This document shows, one piece after another, positions 35,739-44,232 of a DNA stretch of 64,000 bases (position 1 is the stretch's first letter; every line of letters begins with the position of its first letter). Source of the DNA: Paenibacillus assamensis DSM 18201. GTDB taxonomy: Bacteria; Bacillota; Bacilli; Paenibacillales; Paenibacillaceae. The stretch spans positions 124,001 to 188,000 of the forward strand of contig NZ_AULU01000009.1 of assembly GCF_000422445.1 (NCBI RefSeq), given 5' to 3'. Under the pieces are notes generated by a model. That model worked only from the letters and a program-made list of their open reading frames with translations, had not been told where the DNA came from and did no database searches. The position numbers were made by a program, and so were the translations under genes.

Positions 35739-36419
35739 CTATGCTGCGTCCCCTTCTAGTGCCCAACGTGCTTCACGCGCCACAAATTCTTGCAGCATCA
35801 TAGCAATAGCACCGTACAAAGGATGTGTCGTATACTGCTTCAAATCAGCAGCGAAACGCGCCGCCCAACATTGCAAATGTTCTTTCACAAAACGACGCTG
35901 CCCATTCATATAACGGCTGAATCTTTCTTCGGTCATAACCGTATTCAGCATTTTTTCAATTAACGTAATCATAAATTCGAGTTCAATTGCAATATGATCG
36001 TCCGTCTCGCCTCTCAACTTCTTAAAGTGAAGGCTAAACTGTTCATATTCCTTGCAAACCTCTTGTGCATAAGACTTCGGCAGCATCTGCTCATTCGCAC
36101 GATACATCGTCTCACATGGAGTTACAGGCAACTCGCCTCCACGGTTGAACAAACGTGCATACTCATCACGCAAGCGAGCGAACAAACGATACATATCCTC
36201 CGCTGTCATCTTGTACAACGTCTCATGAACGATACGTGCTCCTTCTGAGATCTGTGACAATCTAATCAGTTCTGGATGATTGCGCCATGACATTATTACT
36301 TCCAATGTCGGTGCTTCTCCAAGAAAATCAACCAATAGTTGATAACCGGCCTTCCGTATCTCTAACTGTTCTACTGTATGTTCATTCCAATGGACTGGCT
36401 GTTCTGCCGTTGTCGCCAT
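35739..36419 (-). CDS. TorD/DmsD-family molybdoenzyme chaperone, orphan
   Basis: 226 residues, all helical. The family signature DDHIAIELEFM (about 140-150) is clear, as are the YARLFNRGGELPVTPCE segment and the C-terminal HLQCWAARFAADL block. These cytosolic chaperones bind the Tat signal or apo-form of molybdopterin oxidoreductases (DmsA, TorA, nitrate or tetrathionate reductase types) during maturation. Normally they are encoded beside their client; none is in this window. ATG preceded by GGAGGGG. Own terminator. Confidence 0.82.
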   Translation of the reverse strand: MATTAEQPVHWNEHTVEQLEIRKAGYQLLVDFLGEAPTLEVIMSWRNHPELIRLSQISEGARIVHETLYKMTAEDMYRLFARLRDEYARLFNRGGELPVTPCETMYRANEQMLPKSYAQEVCKEYEQFSLHFKKLRGETDDHIAIELEFMITLIEKMLNTVMTEERFSRYMNGQRRFVKEHLQCWAARFAADLKQYTTHPLYGAIAMMLQEFVAREARWALEGDAA

Positions 36420-37428
36420 CGTCGGTCCCCTCCATCAAAATCATCCTTTTCCTATCCTTACATTTCCATTTTCCCACAATTGAAGATGAAATAGTGTGGC
36501 AAAAATCAAAAAATCGAGCTAGAATTCGAATATTATGTGAACCTCATCTCAAGGTAAGAACAAACTGTTCTCAGTTCGGCACTAGTCGGAAAATGATACC
36601 ACATCTTTCCTACTTCTCTGTTCATACCTATATTTATCGCCACGATCATTCGTTATCCCGTATATTTCAACACACCCGTAGTCGAATATAGTCGAAAAAT
36701 GTTCCACGAGGAACGTGAAGCATTTGGAAATATGTTTGATGTGTAATCCTGCGTGCGTATGGTGTTAAGGTGAAACTCTTTCGTCAGCATTGCAATTGCA
36801 CTCCAGCATGGAAGCGGTATGCCACTTGCTTTTAGAACATACCTAACCACTTAAAGCGTAGGACGAGACATTTATAGAACGTTCCTGTGCGTACATAGTG
36901 TCACAATCGCAACCGCTCTAGCATGGAGCTCATGAAGCTTCCTCCTCTAACGGTTGCCATTGACGTTATTGTGGCAAAATCGATGGGTTACAATTGTAAC
37001 GGTCGCAGGTGCACTTATTTTAACTACTACGCTTAATGATATCGCTCACATTGAAAAATAAGCTCATTGGCGTCCCTTACAATCCAAAAGAATCAAATTT
37101 GAGCTAAATAGCCTCTGTGGCGACCGTTTCGTTTATGCAATCCATGTAATCCAAGCAACCCATGAAATTTTTGCAATTTATACAATGCACATAAGCTCTC
37201 CCTTCACCTTTTTTAACATGCCAATCTCCTTCAACTATTCAACTAACTATTCGACTGTTAACTATTTCAACTAATCAGCTATTTCACACCTACTCTAAGC
37301 ACTCCAACTTCGACATTTAAAAAATTACTTCTACAACTACCGCGGCTTTCCTAACCAGATTCGCATTTATGGGGTAAACATGATATCGTCGATATATATC
37401 AAATTAGAACGGAAAGGATGACCACACC
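36420..37428. other. One-kilobase intergenic region with palindromic repeat copy A
   Basis: No supportable gene on either strand. It carries repeat copy A (36948-37129). The stretch 37130-37428 is AT-rich, low-complexity and probably includes the promoter of the peptidase gene. A short GTTCC/GGAAC palindrome occurs at 36701-36714. Confidence 0.6.
36948..37129. repeat. Four-unit palindromic intergenic repeat, copy A
   Basis: Two direct copies of a unit of about 26 bases (consensus TAACGRTYGYCA then about 4 bases then GAGCCTATTTTA) start at 36948 and 36997, followed by two inverted copies starting at 37055 and 37104. Spacing is 49, 58 and 49 bases. The same element, in opposite orientation, lies at 49619-49801. 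Confidence 0.75.
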
Positions 37429-38520
37429 ATGAATAACCTCGTACAACAACTCTATACTGCTATGGAGCGCAATAAGTGGGATGCTATGCTTATTACCGAT
37501 CCGAAGCATGTGTATTACTTTACAGGCTTTGCTTGTGACCCGCATGAGCGGTTCCTCGGCATCGTACTTGCGCTAGGACAAGATCCTGTCCTGATCGTCC
37601 CTGCTCTAGATGGAGACAAAGCTGCTGCTGATTCCTCCATTAAGCGCATCGCAACACACAAAGACACGGACAATCCTTATCTAATTCTACGTGAACAGCT
37701 ACCTTCATCCCTTCACACATTCGGGATTGAAAAGGCACATATGACAGTCCAACGCTATGAAGCACTGCAAACTGTCGTACAAGCTGCAAACGTAGAAGAT
37801 ATTGGGCAAGAGCTACAGTCACTACGCGTTGTAAAAACTGACGAAGAAATCGAGCGCATGCAAGCTGCTGCTGACTGTGTAGAAACGGTGCTTGGAAACG
37901 TCGTAGAGCGCGTTCGCGTCGGTATGACGGAAGCAGAAGTTGTAGCAGAGCTAGAGTATGAAATGAAGAAGCAAGGCGCTGAAGGCCCTTCCTTCTCGAC
38001 TATGGTGCTGACAGGTGACAATTCTGCATTGCCGCATGGTATTCCAGGCAATCGCCGCATTCAAGAGGGCGACCTGTTGTTGTTCGACCTTGGCGTTTAT
38101 TTAAACGGCTATGCTTCCGATATTACGCGTACGTTCGCAGTTGGCGAAGTAAGCGACGAATTAAAAGCAATCTACAACACCGTCTTAGTAGCAAACGAAG
38201 CTGCCATCGCAGCCGTGAAACCGGGTGTTACATTCGGTTCCCTTGACCGTACAGCACGCGACCTCATTACAGAGAAGGGCTACGGCGAATACTTCACACA
38301 TCGCCTAGGTCACGGTCTCGGTATCGATGTACATGAGTATCCTTCGATTCATGAGCATAATGAAGATACGCTTCAACCAGGCATGGCATTCACGATTGAA
38401 CCTGGTGTATATGTGCCAGGCGTTGGCGGGGTACGTATTGAAGATGATGTCGTCGTTACGAAGGATGGAGTACGTGTATTGACCTCCTTCCCTAAAGAAC
38501 TGACGGTTATTGGTGTGTAA
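37429..38520 (+). CDS. M24-family Xaa-Pro peptidase
   Basis: Cytosolic metallopeptidase cleaving Xaa-Pro bonds (prolidase or aminopeptidase P type). 363 residues: N-terminal creatinase domain (1-130), then the pita-bread domain. Metal ligands are visible as Asp in LLFDLGVYLNGYASDITRTF (two), His in HRLGHGLGIDVHE, and Glu in FTIEPGVYVPG and GVRIEDDV. The length and sequence suit the YqhT/YpdF group. AAAGGATG before the ATG. Monocistronic with its own terminator. Confidence 0.92.
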   Translation: MNNLVQQLYTAMERNKWDAMLITDPKHVYYFTGFACDPHERFLGIVLALGQDPVLIVPALDGDKAAADSSIKRIATHKDTDNPYLILREQLPSSLHTFGIEKAHMTVQRYEALQTVVQAANVEDIGQELQSLRVVKTDEEIERMQAAADCVETVLGNVVERVRVGMTEAEVVAELEYEMKKQGAEGPSFSTMVLTGDNSALPHGIPGNRRIQEGDLLLFDLGVYLNGYASDITRTFAVGEVSDELKAIYNTVLVANEAAIAAVKPGVTFGSLDRTARDLITEKGYGEYFTHRLGHGLGIDVHEYPSIHEHNEDTLQPGMAFTIEPGVYVPGVGGVRIEDDVVVTKDGVRVLTSFPKELTVIGV

Positions 38521-38530
38521 CAGCTATACA

Positions 38531-38566
38531 AGTGTGCGGAAATTCTAACTTTCCGCACACTTTCTT
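38531..38566 (+). terminator. Terminator of the M24 peptidase gene
   Basis: Perfect 12-bp stem (AGTGTGCGGAAA / TTTCCGCACACT) with a seven-base loop and a TTCTTT tail. Confidence 0.88.
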
Positions 38567-38779
38567 TATGCCTTCTGCCTCTGTTTCTCGGCCACTACAC
38601 CCGTTGATCTCCTGCCCCTTTATATTCCAAAACATTTTAAATCACATCTATTTCTATATCGATGTAGAAATGATATTGCCCCTACTTCAACCCGTTCGGC
38701 AATCGGCTTGAATTTTTGGAGTGGCATGCGAACTGTCATACGTAAAGGAAATCTACGTAAATATTTATTAATAACTTAG

Positions 38780-38936
38780 TTGACAAGTTGGTTTACTATG
38801 AAATAATATAGTGGAAATATTAGTATTAGATGCAACAATGTGAATCAGATATATAGCTGACCGTACGGACGGAAGCCCTATTTCTACACGATGGATGCAC
38901 CCCACGCAGCCATCGATGAAATCTGGGCTTTTTTAT
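38780..38936 (+). ncRNA. Candidate structured leader or small RNA with its own terminator
   Basis: TTGACA (38780-38785) with a -10 of ATAATA (38803-38808) or TAATAT (38804-38809) would start a transcript near 38816. The RNA would end in a long imperfect hairpin (38873-38930: AAGCCC...GATGG against CCATCG...GGGCTT) followed directly by six U residues, i.e. after about 120 bases. A CCGTACGG palindrome precedes the hairpin. It does not match any riboswitch consensus I know. It lies upstream of the decayed binding-protein gene, so it may be an old attenuator or a free small RNA. Confidence 0.4.
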
Positions 38937-39094
38937 ATCCTTTTTACAAGGAATGTCCTATCCAGGTTCCTACCCTGCAGCATACTCCTGTCCCCGCACC
39001 CTCCCTCGTCGTCGCAGGAGTGCGCGGGAGTAGGAACCGATCCCACTATCCTATACTGTGCTCATTGGAGTTACCGAAGTCGTTAAGGCAGGAC

Positions 39095-39373
39095 AGCAAA
39101 ACATCAATTGGTCAGGGCTCTACATCTGAAAAATCAAGTACAGCAGGGTCTAGTGCAAGTGGATGTGTGAAGCAAATCAAAGACTGTGGCAAGATCGATC
39201 TTATCCTAGCTAATATGACCATTACAGACGGACGTGGAGATGCCTATGCACAGGACAACATTATCCTTTAGGTATGGGCACGAAAAAATGCTGGCTACAC
39301 CGTACTTGCAGACAAGTTAGAAAAAGAGGCCCCTATCACTCCGGCGAGGAAAAAAGGCGTTTATCGTATATAG
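39095..39373 (+). pseudogene. Decayed amino-acid ABC transporter binding-protein gene
   Basis: One frame reads SSASGCVKQIKDCGK followed at once by IDLILANMTITDGR. The first piece looks like the mature N-terminus of a glutamine-type binding protein (normally GDVKKIKDRGK-LVVG) and the second like its mid-domain motif GKxDLIIANMTIT, about 70 residues further on. The frame stops at 39271 and a further coding-like stretch (VWARKNAGYTVLADKLEKEA) runs in another frame to a stop at 39371. An internal deletion and a frameshift would explain this. No start codon with a site is seen. Confidence 0.35.
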
Positions 39374-39463
39374 ATGTGATAATTTCTTTTGATACTCGAA
39401 ACACCCCTTATCCTACTCATAGGACAAGGGGCTTTGTGCTGTCGATTTTCACCATTTCGTAGG

Positions 39464-39492
39464 TTTACGGAATAAATCCTTGAGGTTATAAT
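39464..39492 (+). promoter_or_regulatory. Promoter of the antisense antitoxin RNA
   Basis: TTTACG (39464-39469), 17 bases, perfect TATAAT (39487-39492), facing the 3' end of the toxin gene. Transcription would start near 39499. Confidence 0.6.
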
Positions 39493-39498
39493 AATCAT

Positions 39499-39620
39499 AG
39501 AAAAAAGAGCCATGCGTCAACATGGCTCCGGCACAACACCGCAATAAGAGCGGTCGGCTGCAATAAGCACCGGTACAGAAATAGACCGAACCTTTGCGGG
39601 GGGCGGTCTATTTCCGTTTA
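39499..39620 (+). ncRNA. Putative type I antitoxin RNA (RatA-like arrangement)
   Basis: Predicted RNA of about 120 bases from the promoter at 39464-39492 to a hairpin (AAATAGACCG 39579-39588 / CGGTCTATTT 39604-39613). It is complementary to the 3' end of the toxin messenger, including its terminator and last codons. This convergent overlap is the design of txpA/ratA and bsrG/SR4. Inferred from sequence only. Confidence 0.55.
39500..39528 (-). terminator. Terminator of the toxin messenger
   Basis: GAGCCATG / CATGGCTC stem with a six-base loop, then six to seven U residues on the minus strand. About 80 bases past the toxin stop, within the antitoxin overlap. Confidence 0.8.
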
Positions 39621-39691
39621 TTGACGGATATCAGCGCGATGAGAAGCGTCCCAAAGCTTATCATAAGCGTAAGCGCTTCGTACACTGACAT
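39608..39691 (-). CDS. Hol-Tox-type type I toxin, 27 residues
   Basis: The peptide begins MSVYEALTLMISFGT, continues with a single membrane helix (TLLIALISV) and ends NKRK. This is the pattern of 'putative holin-like toxin' peptides related to TxpA and BsrG: short M-x-x-Y-E-A-L start, one transmembrane segment, basic tail. A very strong site (GGGAGGTGATG) lies six bases before the ATG. It has an extended -10 promoter upstream, a terminator downstream and a converging antisense RNA. Membrane insertion would depolarise or disturb the envelope if the antitoxin is lost. Confidence 0.85.
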   Translation of the reverse strand: MSVYEALTLMISFGTLLIALISVNKRK

Positions 39692-39757
39692 GGGGCATCA
39701 CCTCCCTCTGGGGAAGCTAGCCGACCGCGCCCTTATGGCCCTTTTTGTGCTTGTCTC

Positions 39758-39766
39758 ATTATATCA
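39758..39766 (-). promoter_or_regulatory. Extended -10 promoter of the toxin gene
   Basis: TGATATAAT on the minus strand: a perfect TATAAT with the TGn extension. The -35 (TAATTC, 17 bases upstream) is weak, as is common with extended -10 promoters. Start near 39751 gives a leader of about 60 bases. Confidence 0.65.
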
Positions 39767-40088
39767 TGATTTACGCGCTAGAATTAACAAATGTTTCTCA
39801 TATGGACTACTTTTGGTAAAAATTTATCCAACTTTAAGATTCATGTTCGAGCTTGCACAAAGTTGCTTCGTTGGATCACCGACTTCTCCTTCGTACGGAC
39901 AAAAGTGCAGCTATTTTAAGTAGAAATCATCATTTTGAGATACATAAGGACAATTGTGCAGTTATTTTCTCGATTGTGCACTTGAAACGGAAAAGTGGAC
40001 GATAATAAATGCATATTTGACCATAATTCCCCGGATACGTATGTTTTCAGATGAAACAACTGCATACTTGTCAGTAATCTAAACGAGA

Positions 40089-40117
40089 AGCCCTCCACTA
40101 GCCGCTAGTGGAGGGCT
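40089..40117 (-). terminator. Terminator after the copper-amine-oxidase-N-like gene
   Basis: Perfect stem of 13 pairs (AGCCCTCCACTAG / CTAGTGGAGGGCT) with a three-base loop, eight bases past the stop on the minus strand. The tail (TTCTCGTTT) is a modest U tract. Confidence 0.7.
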
Positions 40118-40124
40118 GTCCATT

Positions 40125-40694
40125 CTAGTTGGATGCACTTGCTAAATCAATCACCGTTTGTCCATCTGCCTTTTTCATTACGACCTCCAGCTCTAATGCT
40201 TGAGCAATCTCACGAATAGGCACATACAGCGTTCCTTTCACCAGGATAGGGCCGTGATACTGCTTCTTATCCACTTTGCAAACATCAGATTCCTGTACAC
40301 AAATTTGTTCAGGCTTATAGATCTTCTTATCATGAGGACCGCTATCTTTACCTACAGGACGAGTTTGAATCCAGAAGCCGCGGTGCTCGTTGCCCCAGAC
40401 CATTACTCGCTCTTCATTGAAACTAAACTCATACTGATGATAATCGTAAAGCTCAGAATGCTTGGTATAACTGATTTTGGCTTGTAACTTATCCGTTAAC
40501 GCTCGCAACGACACATAGCTCTTTCCGTCATTTACATATACGTGAGAAGTGCTCACGTTTTGCCCAAATACCGATACTACATACTTAGATTGTTGAGCAA
40601 TTGCTTCCCCTTTTGTAAGGAACCCAGCCGTTAAAATAACAAAAGCAGTTAGCAATCCCATAGCTACCCTCATCGTTGTTCGCTTTATCTTCAT
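40125..40694 (-). CDS. Secreted protein with copper-amine-oxidase-N-like domain
   Basis: 189 residues: signal peptide about 1-33 (MGLLTAFVILTAGFLTKGEAIA), then a domain with VYVNDGKSYVSLRALTDKL and, near the C-terminus, GTLYVPIREIAQALELEV. These two Y-V-P/S-x-R strands are the mark of the stalk domain (Cu_amine_oxidN1), frequent in Paenibacillus wall proteins. A pair of cysteines (CVQESDVC) sits between them. Alone in its unit with the next small membrane protein 68 bases upstream. Function unknown. Confidence 0.75.
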   Translation of the reverse strand: MKIKRTTMRVAMGLLTAFVILTAGFLTKGEAIAQQSKYVVSVFGQNVSTSHVYVNDGKSYVSLRALTDKLQAKISYTKHSELYDYHQYEFSFNEERVMVWGNEHRGFWIQTRPVGKDSGPHDKKIYKPEQICVQESDVCKVDKKQYHGPILVKGTLYVPIREIAQALELEVVMKKADGQTVIDLASASN

Positions 40695-40762
40695 AAACGA
40701 ACCTCCTTATTTTTAAAATGATTTATACCATATGAATCACCAAATGATTTGCCATTGAATTG

Positions 40763-41218
40763 CTAACTTGATTTAATCAATCGATTCACCAATAAACCTA
40801 CATGAAAATAAAAGAGCGCAGAAAAGCCAAAAGCAAGCATATAAAATAGAACATTATTAATGGTCAAGGTATGTCCAGCAATTAGCCGACTAGCAGCAAT
40901 ATAAGCCCAATAAATAATCACGCCTGATAAAAAGAAACATACAAGACCGACCACGTATTTTATAAAAGAAGAGCATTTCAACTTTTGAACCATCGAAGTC
41001 AAAGCAATTGAGGTAGGTACACCGATTAGAAGGGAGAATGGGGCAGCAAATGTAAGGTAGATGAGTACAAGATTGATATAGGAATAGTTCAAATAGAGTG
41101 AATGATAACCTGCTCCTTGATTAATATTGTGCATCCAAGCTACCAACGGACAAGCGAGCAAACTAGATATGAGTGCCGTAATCAGTTCTTTCTTAAAAAG
41201 CCTCTTAAACCACATCAC
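40763..41218 (-). CDS. Small membrane protein, four predicted helices
   Basis: Not recognised. 151 residues with hydrophobic segments at about 9-28, 47-72, 88-108 and 116-145, short loops and a basic N-terminus (WFKRLFKKEL). GTAGGAGTTG before the ATG. It lies directly upstream of the exported protein gene on the same strand, so the two may be co-expressed. It resembles the small uncharacterised membrane proteins of Bacillales, nothing more specific. Confidence 0.6.
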   Translation of the reverse strand: MMWFKRLFKKELITALISSLLACPLVAWMHNINQGAGYHSLYLNYSYINLVLIYLTFAAPFSLLIGVPTSIALTSMVQKLKCSSFIKYVVGLVCFFLSGVIIYWAYIAASRLIAGHTLTINNVLFYMLAFGFSALFYFHVGLLVNRLIKSS

Positions 41219-41315
41219 ACCAACTCCTACTCATCCTATTTTCAGAGTAATTATATCCAATTGGAAATGCAGATGAAATAACATTAAGCTTATTTTTTCA
41301 TCACTTCTTTGCATT

Positions 41316-41366
41316 TAAAAAAGGTTGGCTGTCTCTCCACATATTTGTAGAGAGCAGCCAACCTTT
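41316..41366 (-). terminator. Terminator of the mannoside operon
   Basis: Long stem (AAAGGTTGGCTG, CTCTCTAC and partners) closing on a small loop and ending on the minus strand in TTTTTTAAATG; directly after the GH38 stop. Confidence 0.9.
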
Positions 41367-41370
41367 GCTA

Positions 41371-44103
41371 TTATTTCATGCCGAGCGTGAAAATTTCCGC
41401 TGCGCCAAGATCCACGTTAGCGCACTGCGCGTCTGCGCTGGCGATCGCTTCGCCTGCGCGCTCCAGCACGTCCGAGCGGTAGAACCTGCTCGCTGCTGCT
41501 GGCAGCGTTACGCTAAGCGCGCGCGGCTCGTGCGCAAGGTTGTACCAGCGCGCGACCATGTCGCCGGTCTCTTCCGCCATCTTCAAGGAAGAGAACGCGA
41601 CACCTTCGCCTTCCCATGCCAAGAAGGCGTGGTCTGCCGCGAAGCGGCCTTCGTGCACGTCCGTTTGACGCACGAGGAATGGCACTGGGAAGCTGTAAGC
41701 TTCCGCATAGGCACCAGACGTCACAACGTCGCCCGCATGCGGGATGATGCTGTAGGAAGCGGTATTTGTGCCAAGGCACTGCGCTTCTGGCGTCGGGAAG
41801 TAACCCCAGTCACCAAGCTCGCCCGAAGAGCGAAGCAATGTCACTGCAATCGTGTTCTTGTTGTCTTGCGATACTTCGTATTCGCATAAACCGATGTTCG
41901 CAACCGTCAACCCATGCACGTCATCGCTCACGCTGACGAATGCTTGCTGGTGCTGGTCGTTGCTCGGGTTATGCCATTCTCCCGCAGGCACGTTGTTGCG
42001 GCGCGCCACTTCGAAGATGGAATCCGCGACATGCGTCTCCGCCGTAAAGCCAGTTGGGAACAACGCACGTACACGATGGTCCTTAGATTGATTCTCCATC
42101 GTCACGTTCACATCCACACGCTTCGCACCACGATCCAACGTGTAGCGTGTCACGATCACGAAAGGCACCATCTCTGTGGAACGCTGTGCCTGACGTTTCG
42201 GGAAGTCTACGATGTCCAGCATTTCTTGCTTCAACATCTCATCCGCAGATACTGGGATGCTCCAGTTATGTGTTACTTCAATTACCGCACGGAACGGTGT
42301 ATTTTCGATCAGCTTACGCTCCGCCTGAACACCTTTCGTCGTCAACGGCGTAGAGCCTTGCGGCATACGGAACATGTACTCGTTGCCGATGTCACCCGCG
42401 TCTTCGTAGACGTTAAGGCCATCGTACACGTGTCCTGTACGCTTATCCGTCAGCTTCAATGTACCGTCTACTTGAACTTCTGCTTGCAGGAATTCGTTCT
42501 CCAACGTGAACTCGCCTGTAACGAGGCTAGCAGAAGCCTCTGCCGTTGCTGCTGCACCCGCTTCTGTAACAGGCACCCATGCCAGTGTCTTGAAGCCGAA
42601 CGCCTTAATATGCTTCGCCTGCACGCGAACCTTAATGATCCGTGCCATATATGGCTGGCGGAACTTATCTTTCGGCAGATCATAACCGAACATCACACCT
42701 GCATCTTCCCACTCGCAATCGATTGCGTTGCCGTTCGCATCGATAACAACACCTGGCTCAATCGGCTCTGGCTTCATTTCTGCCGCCAACACCGTTGGAT
42801 GAGCTTCACTGAAGTAACGGCGCTTCAATTCAAGCGTTACTTCTACGACACCATTGCGTTCATAGCCAGCCGTGTTGAACACCGTAAACGGCACAGCACG
42901 CTTACCGTCAAATGCCATCGTATCGATCTGTGGCAATAAGGAATCCAAAGACTCGTTCACGATCATTTCAGTCATATGCTTCGACTTCTCAAAGCGCGTC
43001 ACCATTTCGCGGTGAACCTCATCTACGGAGCAGCCGCAAATGCTGTCATGCGGATGGTTCTGCATCAATGTCTTCCATGCGTAGACGAACAAGTGATGTG
43101 GATATGGCTTGCCTGCTTGATGAGCGAATGCCGCCAATGGCTCTGCTACTTTTTCCAACAACGTCTGATTGTCTGCATTCATCTGCTTCAAATACAAACG
43201 AGAAGATGCCGTATTTACAAGGGTGTACCAGCCATCTGTGCGCTGACTGCGCAATTCGCCTTCTACCGTCTTCAAGTTCTCAGGCATTTCCTCGCGCACA
43301 CGGTCCACATACTCGTTAAAGTTGGAGTGTACGAAGTCTACGTCAGGGAACAATTTTTTAGCCACTTCGATAGCTTGTGAAAGATCAGTTTGAATCGGTT
43401 GATGGTCACAACCGTTCATAAACAACAAATGATTCGTCGAGGCGAATTTCTCCGCGTCTGGAATGCGCTTCTCCCAATAAGCTACTGCTTGCGCTTCATC
43501 TACTGGCACTTCCATTCCGTTGCAGTACCAGTTCGCAAATAGAATACCGATGACGCGCGAGCCATCTGGAGACTGCCAGATCATTTCAGAGAATGGTGAC
43601 TCATAGGAAGCATCTTCAGATACTTGGTTGTTGAAGCCTGTTGGCTTAACGCCGCGGCCAAACATCGCCACATCAATATCTGCTTGCTTCAAAATTTGCG
43701 GTGCCTGCCCCATGTTCCCGAAGGAATCTGGGAAGTAGCCTACTTTAGAAATTTTTCCACCATACTGCTTTGCATCACGATGACCGATCTGCAAGTTACG
43801 AATATTCGCTTCGCTGCTCGTCAGGAATTCATCTTGAAGGATGTACCATGGACCGATATGAATACGCTCTTCCGCAATATATCGCTCCAACTTGCCTTTC
43901 ATCTCTGGACGTACTTGCAAGTAGTCCTCCAGCATAATCGTCTGTCCATCGAGATGAAAGCTCTTATAGTTAGGATCACGCTCAAGTGTTTCTAGCAACG
44001 TATCCATCAATTCTACTAAGAGTGCATGATGATATTCATAAGGCATATACCATTCACGATCCCAGTGTGTGTGGGAAATAATATGAGCTGTCTTTTTCGT
44101 CAT
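41371..44103 (-). CDS. Alpha-mannosidase, glycoside hydrolase family 38
   Basis: Cytosolic retaining, zinc-dependent alpha-mannosidase. 910 residues. Zinc ligands in SHTHWDREW (H11/H13 and D15), nucleophile Asp in the FPDSFGNMGQ segment (D126), and the NHPHDSICGCSVDEVHREM block typical of bacterial GH38. Then the helical and large beta domains. It acts after GH125 on imported mannosides. GGAGAGG before the ATG; 129 bases after GH125. The last 400 bases are strikingly GC-rich compared with the rest of the gene. Confidence 0.94.
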   Translation of the reverse strand: MTKKTAHIISHTHWDREWYMPYEYHHALLVELMDTLLETLERDPNYKSFHLDGQTIMLEDYLQVRPEMKGKLERYIAEERIHIGPWYILQDEFLTSSEANIRNLQIGHRDAKQYGGKISKVGYFPDSFGNMGQAPQILKQADIDVAMFGRGVKPTGFNNQVSEDASYESPFSEMIWQSPDGSRVIGILFANWYCNGMEVPVDEAQAVAYWEKRIPDAEKFASTNHLLFMNGCDHQPIQTDLSQAIEVAKKLFPDVDFVHSNFNEYVDRVREEMPENLKTVEGELRSQRTDGWYTLVNTASSRLYLKQMNADNQTLLEKVAEPLAAFAHQAGKPYPHHLFVYAWKTLMQNHPHDSICGCSVDEVHREMVTRFEKSKHMTEMIVNESLDSLLPQIDTMAFDGKRAVPFTVFNTAGYERNGVVEVTLELKRRYFSEAHPTVLAAEMKPEPIEPGVVIDANGNAIDCEWEDAGVMFGYDLPKDKFRQPYMARIIKVRVQAKHIKAFGFKTLAWVPVTEAGAAATAEASASLVTGEFTLENEFLQAEVQVDGTLKLTDKRTGHVYDGLNVYEDAGDIGNEYMFRMPQGSTPLTTKGVQAERKLIENTPFRAVIEVTHNWSIPVSADEMLKQEMLDIVDFPKRQAQRSTEMVPFVIVTRYTLDRGAKRVDVNVTMENQSKDHRVRALFPTGFTAETHVADSIFEVARRNNVPAGEWHNPSNDQHQQAFVSVSDDVHGLTVANIGLCEYEVSQDNKNTIAVTLLRSSGELGDWGYFPTPEAQCLGTNTASYSIIPHAGDVVTSGAYAEAYSFPVPFLVRQTDVHEGRFAADHAFLAWEGEGVAFSSLKMAEETGDMVARWYNLAHEPRALSVTLPAAASRFYRSDVLERAGEAIASADAQCANVDLGAAEIFTLGMK

Positions 44104-44232
44104 CGTTGTCTCTCCTCTCCAATAGAAGGGCGTTTAGAAATGATTTTCATGACTATCAGGTATCATTGTCTCTGTTTGGTTAATAGATCATGTTTCCGTT
44201 CGGTTGTATTCCAGTTCCTATGTTCTTGCCTT

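Larger units (their letters stand above)
39692..40124. other. Intergenic region with short GTGCAG/GTGGAC repeats
   Basis: 433 bases. Beyond the toxin promoter it holds direct repeats GGACAAAAGTGCAGCTATTTT (from 39898, 21 bases, similar to one from 39948 with AATTGTGCAGTTATTTT), then AAAAGTGGACGATAATAAATGC (near 39990, given here in two parts: AAAAGTGGAC, GATAATAAATGC). No gene is supported. Confidence 0.45.

Noticed and set aside
36701-36714. GTTCC/GGAAC palindrome considered as a parS or Noc site
   Set aside because: Does not match the parS consensus (TGTTTCACGTGAAACA) or the Noc site; a short chance palindrome.
36653-36850. 65-codon minus-strand frame upstream of the TorD-like gene
   Set aside because: No ribosome binding site or family features; within non-coding sequence.
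41365-42939. Long plus-strand frames opposite the GH38 gene
   Set aside because: Shadows of the GC-rich coding strand; no ribosome binding site and Arg/Cys/His-rich composition typical of antisense frames.
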